This document shows, one piece after another, positions 17,648-25,386 of a stretch of DNA of 55,044 bases. The notes under the pieces were generated by a model that saw only the letters and a list, made by a program, of their open reading frames with translations, made no database searches and had not been told where the DNA came from. A program made the translations under genes and the position numbers. Numbering within the stretch: position 1 is the stretch's first letter; every line of letters starts with the position of its first letter. This stretch comes from a bacterium UBP8_UBA817 (lineage in GTDB: Bacteria > Margulisbacteria > Marinamargulisbacteria > SXXA01 > SICP01), in NCBI GenBank assembly GCA_945898045.1, contig CAMDGG010000008.1, forward strand, positions 1 to 55,044, in the 5' to 3' direction.

Positions 17648-18366
17648 GAAAGTTTCCGAACAATATCCTCAGCACGTTGTGTCAAAGCACGTGCCGCATC
17701 ACGAGCAGCAGAAGGCTCTGCAATTTTTTCTACCTTTATTTCTTTCCCAAAGTAAACCGTAACAGAACCCGGCCGAATACGAAATCCGCGCTTGGGCAAA
17801 ATAGCCCCTGTACCGGATAAGAAACAGGGCACCAAAGACGCCCCCGTATTGACCGCCAATTGAAAAGGCCCTCGCTTAAACGCCTGAAGATTACCATCAG
17901 GAGACCGCGTTCCTTCAGGGAAAAATAGAAGCGGATGATTAGCCTCTAATTCTCGCGCCAGACCCTCCAATACTTCAGCAGAGGCTCTTGGATTACTCCG
18001 ATCTACAGGCACATGCCCCTGAGACCGAATATCCCATCCTACAATAGGAATCTGCAATAATTCTTTCTTAGCAATAAAGGAAAATCGTCTCGGCATCACC
18101 ATCATCATGATCACGATATCTAGCAAACTTTGATGGTTGGCAATCAAGATAAAGACATGATCTTTCGGAATATTCTCTAAACCAAAAACACGATAACGAA
18201 TACGACACAAAGCCATACCGCATCGCAAGAATTGTGCTGCCAATCGATAATTATGCTCTGTCGCATTCGGGAAAAATCTGACTACAAAAAAACAAAGTAA
18301 ATAATGCGAAAAAAATGTAAAAAAACAAATCACCCAAACATAAAACGTATATAAAATACCCAACAT
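17644..18366 (-). CDS. plsC: 1-acyl-sn-glycerol-3-phosphate acyltransferase
   Basis: PlsC acylates lysophosphatidic acid to phosphatidic acid at the inner membrane. The 240-residue protein has an N-terminal hydrophobic segment (ILYTFYVWVICFFTFF), the catalytic NHQSLLD (HX4D), KKELLQIPIVGW, the acyl-acceptor motif FFPEGTRSPDG and the later VPCFLSGTGAILPK. AGGAG lies 6 nt before the ATG. It is divergent from glmM and convergent with the symporter gene. Confidence 0.92.
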   Translation of the reverse strand: MLGILYTFYVWVICFFTFFSHYLLCFFVVRFFPNATEHNYRLAAQFLRCGMALCRIRYRVFGLENIPKDHVFILIANHQSLLDIVIMMMVMPRRFSFIAKKELLQIPIVGWDIRSQGHVPVDRSNPRASAEVLEGLARELEANHPLLFFPEGTRSPDGNLQAFKRGPFQLAVNTGASLVPCFLSGTGAILPKRGFRIRPGSVTVYFGKEIKVEKIAEPSAARDAARALTQRAEDIVRKLS

Positions 18367-18409
18367 ACAAATCTCCTAAAAAGTCTCGATTTAAGCCCAA
18401 GTCTCATGA

Positions 18410-18415
18410 TATACT
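18410..18415 (+). promoter_or_regulatory. -10 box of the phosphoglucosamine mutase gene, leaderless spacing
   Basis: TATACT ends 7 nt before the GTG start at 18423, leaving no room for a Shine-Dalgarno on the transcript. The -35 region is not recognisable. Confidence 0.45.
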
Positions 18416-18422
18416 CCCTCCC

Positions 18423-19775
18423 GTGAATACGCCACTTATAGATTCTATTTCAGGAACCCGAGGCATCATTGGTGACAACTGGGATCCCCGTATCGCCACC
18501 GAAATCGGCATGGCCTTCGGAAGCTATTTAGGCAAAGGCCCCCTCATCGTAGGCGGCGACACCCGAACTTCTCATGACATGTTAAAAAACGCCGTAATTG
18601 CAGGCCTATTGGCAGTGGGCACAGACGTCATCGAAATTGGCCGCGTACTAACCCCCACCGTTCAACAAATGATACGAAAATTTAATGCCAAAGGCGGCAT
18701 CGTCATCACAGCCTCCCACAACCCCATCATCTGGAACGGCATCAAACTCATGAACCAAACCGGATCTTTTTTAAGTGAATCCGAATTTCAGCTCTACCAA
18801 GACATCAGAAAACATAAAGACTTAACACTTAAAACTTGGCAAACCGTAGGTAAACTTACTCACTACGACTGCGCCATACAAGATCATATCGATCACATTT
18901 TATCCGTTATTGATACCAGCACCATACAAAATGCCAATCTCAATGTTTTAATCGACCCCAATAATGGCGCAGGATGTCTCGCAAACGGACTCCTTTTGGA
19001 TCGCTTAAATGTACGATACGACATGATCAACGCCGAACCCAACGGCATCTTTGGCCACAACCCAGAACCACTCAAAGAAAACCTCACAGAAATCATGGAA
19101 ATTATGGAAAATGATAGGTCTTATGACATCGGCTTCATTCAAGATGCAGATGCAGACCGCCTGGTTATCCTAGACGAAACCGGACACTTTATCGGCGAAG
19201 ATTATTCTCTCGCTTTTTGCGTGGATCAAATCCTAGGGGATTGCAAAGACACCGATAAAAAAGTTGTGGTAAACCTCTCAACCTCCAGCGTCGTCGAATA
19301 CATAGCAAAAAAACATCACGCCAGCATCACCTACACCAAAATCGGCGAAACACACGTCACCCAAGAACTCAAAAAACAACACGCGCAAGTAGGCGGAGAA
19401 GGTAACGGCGGCGTGATTTACCCCGCAGTTGGATGGGGCCGCGACAGTCTCGTCGGCATCGTCATCGCGCTCAAGCACCTCGCCGAAAAAAAACAAACCG
19501 TCTCCCAAATTATCGCCACCTACCCCACCTACGTGATGCTCCGCGAAAAAGTAACCCTCAAAACCAGAGACGACGTTTTTCCGTTCCTAGAAAAAGTAAA
19601 AGCCACGTTTCCAGAAGCGCAATTTAATTTAGAAGACGGAGTGAAAGCGATTTTAAAAGATAGCTGGGTACAAGTAAGGCCATCGAATACAGAACCCATT
19701 GCGAGAATTTTTATTGAAGCGCCCAGCATTGAAGTAGCTAACAAATTATTTCTTCAACTAACAGATGCGGAATAA
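18423..19775 (+). CDS. glmM: Phosphoglucosamine mutase / phosphohexomutase
   Basis: This alpha-D-phosphohexomutase of 450 residues probably converts glucosamine 6-phosphate to glucosamine 1-phosphate for UDP-GlcNAc. It has ISGTRGIIGD at the N-terminus, the phosphoserine loop TASHNP with Ser98, the Mg2+ loop QDADADRL (about 238-245), the sugar loop GGEGNGG and the phosphate-binding RPSNTEP near the C-terminus. GlmM versus ManB/Pgm specificity cannot be settled by eye. It starts with GTG and a -10 box lies 7 nt upstream. The next gene starts inside its last codons. Confidence 0.85.
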   Translation: MNTPLIDSISGTRGIIGDNWDPRIATEIGMAFGSYLGKGPLIVGGDTRTSHDMLKNAVIAGLLAVGTDVIEIGRVLTPTVQQMIRKFNAKGGIVITASHNPIIWNGIKLMNQTGSFLSESEFQLYQDIRKHKDLTLKTWQTVGKLTHYDCAIQDHIDHILSVIDTSTIQNANLNVLIDPNNGAGCLANGLLLDRLNVRYDMINAEPNGIFGHNPEPLKENLTEIMEIMENDRSYDIGFIQDADADRLVILDETGHFIGEDYSLAFCVDQILGDCKDTDKKVVVNLSTSSVVEYIAKKHHASITYTKIGETHVTQELKKQHAQVGGEGNGGVIYPAVGWGRDSLVGIVIALKHLAEKKQTVSQIIATYPTYVMLREKVTLKTRDDVFPFLEKVKATFPEAQFNLEDGVKAILKDSWVQVRPSNTEPIARIFIEAPSIEVANKLFLQLTDAE

Positions 19776-20670
19776 AGTAATCTCCATACCCCAACCCAAA
19801 AAAGTAATATATGACATGGAAACCAAGGACCCAGATGATCTATTAACCCTGCTTTGGTTAATTGGAAATCCTTCGGTAGAACTTAGAGCCGTAACGATAA
19901 CACCAGGCACACCAGATCAGGTGCGTTTCGTAAAACACGTCCTATCAGAATTTGGGCTCACTATTCCAGTAGGATCCTTCAACTACGATCACCCAAAACC
20001 TGGTCTAGCTGATTGGTACAAAGCACAGTTCCCTGAATACACAAAAACGACAAAAGAAAGGCCAGAAACAGGTGATGTCTTAATAGCTCGTATATCAGAT
20101 GAGAATACAATCATAATAACAGGAGGCCCATTAAATAATTTAGCCAAGACATTACAGGAGCACCCAGAATTCAAAGCGGAAAAGCTCGTCATTCAAGGTG
20201 GTTTTGCGGGTGAAGGTGTTATTCCAAGAGAAATGCAATTAGAAAAATTTGCAGGAAAAACAACGTGCGAAAGTTTCAATCTAAATAGCGACCCCGCCGC
20301 AGCTTTGACTGTTATATCATCAGAGAAAATCCCGAAATTTTTTGTATCAAAAAACGTATGCCATGACGTGAAATATACGCCAGCATTTCATGAAAAACTC
20401 AAGGATGGGCAAGAACACCCGTCTGCATTAAAAAAATTATTCAGTATCATGGAAAATTATCTAAGTAAAAAGCCCGCAGGCAAACTACTCCACGATCCCC
20501 TTACAGCCTCTTGTGCAATAGAGCCTGAAATTGGCAGCTGGGAAAAAATAATCCTATATCAATCCGGTAACGAATGGGGCTCTACTAAAACTGACTCAGG
20601 AAACACCTGGATTATCACAAGCTACAAGCCTGAAATATTTTTAGGCACCTTCAATTACACATCCGCCTAA
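19765..20670 (+). CDS. Nucleoside-hydrolase-like protein
   Basis: This 301-residue protein has the nucleoside hydrolase layout: an N-terminal acidic metal loop after a beta strand (VIYDMETKDPDD, Asp17/Asp22/Asp24/Asp25, a variant of the usual DTDxGxDD), AVTITPGTPDQ, the IITGGPLNNLAKTL block, GGFAGEGVIP, and a C-terminal LLHDPLTASCAIEP that supplies the distal His-Asp pair. Such enzymes split N-ribosides into base and ribose; the substrate here is unknown. Its ATG lies inside the last codons of glmM in another frame, so translation is probably coupled. The next gene, 129 nt downstream, looks like a phosphoribosyltransferase, suggesting base salvage. Confidence 0.72.
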   Translation: MRNKVISIPQPKKVIYDMETKDPDDLLTLLWLIGNPSVELRAVTITPGTPDQVRFVKHVLSEFGLTIPVGSFNYDHPKPGLADWYKAQFPEYTKTTKERPETGDVLIARISDENTIIITGGPLNNLAKTLQEHPEFKAEKLVIQGGFAGEGVIPREMQLEKFAGKTTCESFNLNSDPAAALTVISSEKIPKFFVSKNVCHDVKYTPAFHEKLKDGQEHPSALKKLFSIMENYLSKKPAGKLLHDPLTASCAIEPEIGSWEKIILYQSGNEWGSTKTDSGNTWIITSYKPEIFLGTFNYTSA

Positions 20671-20799
20671 ATAACAACACAAATTTTCACTGAAATTTCT
20701 CGAATTTTCTTTCGATAACTACTCAACCAAACTAAACATAGATTCTAAAGTGCTATACGCCCACCTTAAAACGTCAATTTTGATGCAAAGGAGTGAATC

Positions 20800-21822
20800 A
20801 TGAATTTCAAAGTCATTGCAATTTCAACTTACCCAACTTTAAAAAAATCTCAATCATTCGAACAAAGATTAAAACAAATAATATGTGATTTAAAGAAACT
20901 TAGTGATCCAGATAAAAAAATTAGACAAACCGGAATCGATGGCATACGTGGTACAGATAGCAAACATACAATAGGCCAAGGCCCTATTTTCACCAATTTT
21001 ATACAACCTGCACGAGAATGTATGCAAGCACTTGCCACCCAATCCTTCAATGAAAAATGCGATGCATTTTTGAGTCTTGAAAGAGGAGGATCTTTTCTAG
21101 CCGACAACATTATGGCGGCAAGAAATACATTGGGTCACCCAGAAATCCCAAACATTAAAATACCCAAAACAATAGGCACAGAAGAAGCCTCCCGAGAAAT
21201 TCATTTTCAAAGACTAGCCGATCATTTATTACAAAAATTCCAAGGAATTCCAGGGCCAATAACGCTAGGTGTTTGCGAAACCTATGTAAGCGGTAGTGCA
21301 GTAGAAAAATTAACTCAATATCTAAAGAGACTTTGCAACATACCAGAATTCAAAAAATTTAATTTCATCGTACTCGCAGAGAGACAAACAATACATACGG
21401 ACGAAACTATACCCCCTGGTCTCAAGACACAAACACTTTCTGATCAAATCAAATATTATGAATATCCCGTGCCTTATATCCTAGGAGAAGACGTAGGCTA
21501 CCAATTAGCCTACCCAGAGAATCCCAATTCAAAACACCCCGTACATATTTGCCAAGAAACATCGACAGGAGAACTTAAATATCTCGCTATCACTCCCGAC
21601 ATCTCTGCACGCCAGACACTAATTGATATCGTATCTGGACGCCATGATAAACAAATTGAGGATTTATCAACCCAACAAACAAAAGTAACCCAAGCAAAGA
21701 AAAAACCTACGTTTTCAACATTAGAACGTTCCCCGTCTCTGGATTCAGGAATATCAGGTAGCCCTTCTCAAAGTCCTGCAGAAAATGATGAAGCTCTAAA
21801 TTTCGACATTTTTAATAGTTAA
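20800..21822 (+). CDS. Phosphoribosyltransferase-like protein with disordered C-terminal tail
   Basis: This 340-residue protein is only partly recognisable. Residues 60-200 follow a type I phosphoribosyltransferase order: a strand ending in FLSLERGGSFLADN (about 90-103, like the S/R-GG loop) and then LGVCETYVSGSAVEKL (about 156-171), at the place of the PRPP-binding loop, but with Cys-Glu where Asp-Asp is usual. A later PYILGEDVGYQLAYPE resembles the hood region. Residues 288-340 are Lys/Ser/Pro-rich and look disordered (SPSLDSGISGSPSQSP). AAAGGAG precedes the ATG. Activity is uncertain because the acidic PRPP pair is not standard. Confidence 0.6.
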   Translation: MNFKVIAISTYPTLKKSQSFEQRLKQIICDLKKLSDPDKKIRQTGIDGIRGTDSKHTIGQGPIFTNFIQPARECMQALATQSFNEKCDAFLSLERGGSFLADNIMAARNTLGHPEIPNIKIPKTIGTEEASREIHFQRLADHLLQKFQGIPGPITLGVCETYVSGSAVEKLTQYLKRLCNIPEFKKFNFIVLAERQTIHTDETIPPGLKTQTLSDQIKYYEYPVPYILGEDVGYQLAYPENPNSKHPVHICQETSTGELKYLAITPDISARQTLIDIVSGRHDKQIEDLSTQQTKVTQAKKKPTFSTLERSPSLDSGISGSPSQSPAENDEALNFDIFNS

Positions 21823-21823
21823 G

Positions 21824-22798
21824 CTATTTTACCCAGCCAGCCACAACATCCACCCACGCATCTCCGTCATTTAAGCACGGCACATACACCAATTCTTCCC
21901 CACCCGCTTCCTTAAAGATTTCGGCGCCACGCATTTCAATTTCTTCCAATGTCTCCAAGCAATCCGCAACAAACGCCGGACAACTCACATGCAATTTTTT
22001 AATTCCACGTTTTGCCAAATCCACCAAAACCTCATCTGTGAAGGGTTGAATCCAAGGGGTGCGTCCTAAACGTGACTGAAACGACACCGTGTACTGATCC
22101 GCAGTTAACCCCAATCGCTCAATCACCAAGGCCGTTGTACGATAAACCTGATGGCGATAACACGTCTCATGCGCAACAGAAGGAACATTACAGCACTCAC
22201 GCGATGCCAAACAATGACTTCCCGTTGGATCAGATTTTTTCAGATGTCTCTCAGGCAAGCCATGATAACTGAATAGAAGATGCTCAAAATTATGTTTAAC
22301 ATGAGGCAAAAGGGAATCAGACAAAACCCGAATATACTCAGGGTCTTGATAAAAAGGAGGAAGAACTGTCATCCGGCCTTTAAAATTAGCTTTTACATCC
22401 TCAACAGCTGTCTCAAAAGACGACATCGCATAATGGGGATACATGGGCACAACAAACAGCTCATCACTATCCGAAACAACAGACGCCACAGACGGATTGC
22501 CATATCGCATGGCAAGTTTCACGGGGAGATCTACTTTCTGTTGAAGCTTGTCACAAAACCGTTTGCTATTCACTAACAAAGGAGAGCCTTCTGCCATCCA
22601 AACAGACGCATAGGCCTCTGCACTTTTTTGTGGACGCGTGGGTAATATCAAAAAATAAACCAAAAGAAATCGCCAAAACCAGGTAATATCCAAGACACAT
22701 TCGTCCATTAAAAATTGTGCCAAATACCGCCGGACATCTCCCACGGAGGGTGAGTCTGGAGAGCCTAAATTCATAATTAAAATTGCTTTTTTTGTCAT
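21824..22798 (-). CDS. hemH: Ferrochelatase
   Basis: HemH inserts iron into protoporphyrin to give protohaem. The 324-residue protein has the N-terminal ILIMNLGSPDSPSVGDVRRYL, the metal-binding FSYHGLPERHLKKSDP with the catalytic His, the SFQSRLGRTPWIQP block and the C-terminal SCPAFVADCLETLEEIEMRG with the catalytic Glu. The Cys cluster around CLASRECCNVP (with C-HETC) is in the usual region. It starts 3 nt after the uvrD stop, so it ends the uvrB-hicBA-uvrD-hemH unit, and its 3' end meets the convergent phosphoribosyltransferase-like gene with a 1-nt gap. Confidence 0.95.
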   Translation of the reverse strand: MTKKAILIMNLGSPDSPSVGDVRRYLAQFLMDECVLDITWFWRFLLVYFLILPTRPQKSAEAYASVWMAEGSPLLVNSKRFCDKLQQKVDLPVKLAMRYGNPSVASVVSDSDELFVVPMYPHYAMSSFETAVEDVKANFKGRMTVLPPFYQDPEYIRVLSDSLLPHVKHNFEHLLFSYHGLPERHLKKSDPTGSHCLASRECCNVPSVAHETCYRHQVYRTTALVIERLGLTADQYTVSFQSRLGRTPWIQPFTDEVLVDLAKRGIKKLHVSCPAFVADCLETLEEIEMRGAEIFKEAGGEELVYVPCLNDGDAWVDVVAGWVK

Positions 22799-22801
22799 AT
22801 T

Positions 22802-24928
22802 TTAAAACCTATACTTTCGTTTATCATCACCCCAAAACAAATCTTCTGTTAACGCGCTATCTCTAGAAGAATCATAAAAAACATCACTTTTAGACGGCGT
22901 TTTATTTTGCAAATATGCAGGGAGTTTCGACACTTTCGGTTGTGCCACTTCTTCTACCAACGACCACCGATCCGCATGGTGCCGCAATAACTCGCCCTCA
23001 CTCAAGAACCGACTCACCGCACCCAAAGACATACCAGGATAACGATAATACTGAGCAGCATTCATCTCCAAACGCGGTTTCAAAATAAAAAGGTGATCTT
23101 TAGCGCGTGTCAAAGCAACATACATCAAACGACGTTCTTCTTCGAGCTGGGTTTGATCTTCCAATGCCTGAAACGAGGGCAAATAGCCATCAACTGCAGA
23201 CAGTAAAAACACCACCTTCCACTCCAACCCCTTGGCTGAGTGAATGGTAGAAAGCGTCATCGACTGTTCACGCTGTTCTTGGGGTGTGCTGTTCGCCTGT
23301 GAAATATCAGGCGGATCCAAACTCATATCCGTTAAAAAAACATCGAGGCTTTCATAACGTTCGATCATCACCTGTAACGATTCCAAATCAGATTTACGTT
23401 TCGAAAAGTCATCATATCTCGCTTCGAACAGAGGCTTGTATACTTTCAGAGCCGACGCCAACAACACAGACGGCGCTTGTCGTGATGATTGAAAGACGAC
23501 GTTGAAAATTTCTTGGACTTCCGCAAAAAACGCCTTCTTACTAAACGCATGCACTGCTGTTTCGGGCAACATACTCGCACTCATCGCTTTCACCAAATCA
23601 CTGGCTGCTTTTGGCCCTAAGCCGTCGACTAACATCAACACCCGGTTCCAACTAATCGCGTCTCTAGGATTTCCGATTAATCTCATAAACGCCAAAACAT
23701 CTTTCACGTGTGATGTTTCCATAAACTTAAATCCACCGTATTTCACGAATGCAATACCAGAAGATTTTAAATGCACTTCCAAATCATTGGAATGCCAACC
23801 CGATCTAATCAGAACCGCAATCTCAGAAAGCGGAATGCCTTGATCTACATACTCTTGAATTTTTTGAACCACAAAACGAGATTGTGAATGATCGTTTTGC
23901 ATTTCAACATACATGGGTTTATCGCCACCTTCACGAAACGCACGCAAGGTTTTGGCATATTTTTCTTTGGCATATTCAATAATGCCATTTGTTAAATCCA
24001 AAATGGGTTGAACACTGCGATAATTCTCTTCCAGCTTCACGATTTTCGTCCCCGGAAAAATCTCTGGGAACAACATAATATTTTTAAAGTGAGCCCCTCT
24101 AAACGAATAAATACTTTGAGAATCATCCCCCACTACCATGATGTTTCTGCGTTCCCCTACTAACGCTTTTAGAATATCCGCCTGAATACAATTGGTATCC
24201 TGATATTCATCAACCAAAATATACTGATACCGCTTTTGCAACTGCTCACGAATCTGGGGAAACTGGGTTAAAAGACGACGCAGCTGGACCAATAAATCGT
24301 CGTAATCCATCACCTGAATAGCTTGTTTATGCGAATTATAAGTTGAAGATATCGAAATAATGTCTTGAGAAAAATCTTCGAATTGTGGATAGTCTTCTTT
24401 AAGGACATCATCAATCGCACGCCCCGTGTTCAAAGCCTTCCCAATCACAGAACCGATCGTTGATTTTTTAGGAAAACTTTTATCCGTTTTTTGACATCCC
24501 ATATCTTTACGAATCATGCCGATTAAGTCTTCAGAATCTGCCCGATCCAATATCGTAAATTGGTTTTCGTATCCCAAATGGGCACCATATTGGCGCAAAA
24601 TAATATTGGCAAACGAGTGAAACGTCCCACCCGCAATCTTTCGGCATCGCTCATCCAAAATACTCGCCGCACGCCGCAACATTTCTTCGGACGATTTCCG
24701 TGTAAACGTAAGCAGCAAAATAGACTCTGGAGACACGCCTTGCTCCACCAAATGGGCAACACGATACACGAGTGTTTTTGTCTTGCCAGAACCCGCGCCA
24801 GCAATAACCAACATCGGGCCATCGCCATGCAAAACAGCTTCTTTTTGCGCAGGGTTTAATTCGGACAAAAAATGCTGCCGATCAGAAATATTCTTTTCTT
24901 CCATCGGCTTCAAAATATAATTATTCAT
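22802..24928 (-). CDS. uvrD: UvrD/PcrA/Rep-type SF1 DNA helicase
   Basis: This 3'-5' helicase has 708 residues. Motif Q/I is LNPAQKEAVLHGDGP with Walker A AGAGSGKT (43-50); LLTFTRKSSEEML is motif Ia; ILVDEYQDTN is Walker B; VVGDDSQSIYSFRGA is motif III; LEENYRS is motif IV; STIHSAKGLEWKVVFL is motif V; and EEERRLMYVALTRAKDHL is motif VI. The ATG at 24928 overlaps the hicA stop (ATGA). Function in excision repair or replication restart is by family. Whether it is UvrD, PcrA or Rep cannot be decided here. Confidence 0.94.
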   Translation of the reverse strand: MNNYILKPMEEKNISDRQHFLSELNPAQKEAVLHGDGPMLVIAGAGSGKTKTLVYRVAHLVEQGVSPESILLLTFTRKSSEEMLRRAASILDERCRKIAGGTFHSFANIILRQYGAHLGYENQFTILDRADSEDLIGMIRKDMGCQKTDKSFPKKSTIGSVIGKALNTGRAIDDVLKEDYPQFEDFSQDIISISSTYNSHKQAIQVMDYDDLLVQLRRLLTQFPQIREQLQKRYQYILVDEYQDTNCIQADILKALVGERRNIMVVGDDSQSIYSFRGAHFKNIMLFPEIFPGTKIVKLEENYRSVQPILDLTNGIIEYAKEKYAKTLRAFREGGDKPMYVEMQNDHSQSRFVVQKIQEYVDQGIPLSEIAVLIRSGWHSNDLEVHLKSSGIAFVKYGGFKFMETSHVKDVLAFMRLIGNPRDAISWNRVLMLVDGLGPKAASDLVKAMSASMLPETAVHAFSKKAFFAEVQEIFNVVFQSSRQAPSVLLASALKVYKPLFEARYDDFSKRKSDLESLQVMIERYESLDVFLTDMSLDPPDISQANSTPQEQREQSMTLSTIHSAKGLEWKVVFLLSAVDGYLPSFQALEDQTQLEEERRLMYVALTRAKDHLFILKPRLEMNAAQYYRYPGMSLGAVSRFLSEGELLRHHADRWSLVEEVAQPKVSKLPAYLQNKTPSKSDVFYDSSRDSALTEDLFWGDDKRKYRF

Positions 24929-25164
24929 AGAACAGACATAAACACTTCTTGAGATATTTGCCCTTGTCTCAAGATACTTCTCAAAGTGCCCTGCGCAAGT
25001 TCACGATGCATCGGAACAACACAGCCCACAATAAAGTCATTCAATGACTTTCTCAAAATCAAGTGGCTCCCTTTTTGACGAATACGTACAAAGCCCAGCT
25101 TCTCTAAAGCCCGTGCTGTATCCTCTCCAGACAAAGAAGGAAATTTAGGCAATTTTAGCCTCAA
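24925..25164 (-). CDS. hicA: HicA-family toxin (mRNA interferase)
   Basis: This 79-residue protein has the HicA double-stranded-RNA-binding-like fold pattern: ARALEKLGFVRIRQKGSHLILRK, with the catalytic His in GSH, then VVPMHRELAQGTLRSILRQGQIS. The family stops growth by cutting mRNA. It overlaps the upstream hicB by 20 nt and the downstream uvrD by ATGA, so toxin synthesis is coupled to both. It is somewhat longer than typical (about 60-75). Confidence 0.87.
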   Translation of the reverse strand: MRLKLPKFPSLSGEDTARALEKLGFVRIRQKGSHLILRKSLNDFIVGCVVPMHRELAQGTLRSILRQGQISQEVFMSVL

Positions 25165-25345
25165 AAGTTGCGAGAATTGGATGAGAATGTTTTATTTCAG
25201 GAAATTCTTCTAGATACAATTCTGTAGCTTCTCTCAAGTTTTCGATCGCGATCTCAATCGAAGACCCTTGACTCACAGTCCCTACCTCTGGACATTCGGC
25301 AACATAAATCTCATCTTCTTTATAAAGCACTGCAGAAAAAAGCAT
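25145..25345 (-). CDS. hicB: HicB-family antitoxin (short form)
   Basis: This 66-residue protein matches the partial RNase H-like HicB domain: FSAVLYKEDEIYVAECPEVG, then TVSQGSSIEIAIENLREATELYLEEFPE. It has no separate DNA-binding domain, unlike long HicB proteins. A strong GGAGGTGA lies just before the ATG. It precedes hicA, the opposite of the common hicA-hicB order. It begins 41 nt after uvrB and probably shares its transcript. Confidence 0.87.
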   Translation of the reverse strand: MLFSAVLYKEDEIYVAECPEVGTVSQGSSIEIAIENLREATELYLEEFPEIKHSHPILATFEAKIA

Positions 25346-25386
25346 CTTTCACCTCCATATTTCTTCTCAACTAAACATAGTTTGAA

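Noticed and set aside
20733-25381. Shared string ACTAAACATAG upstream of 20.8 kb and of hicB
   Set aside because: It is only 11 bp, AT-rich, in different positions relative to the genes, and likely chance.
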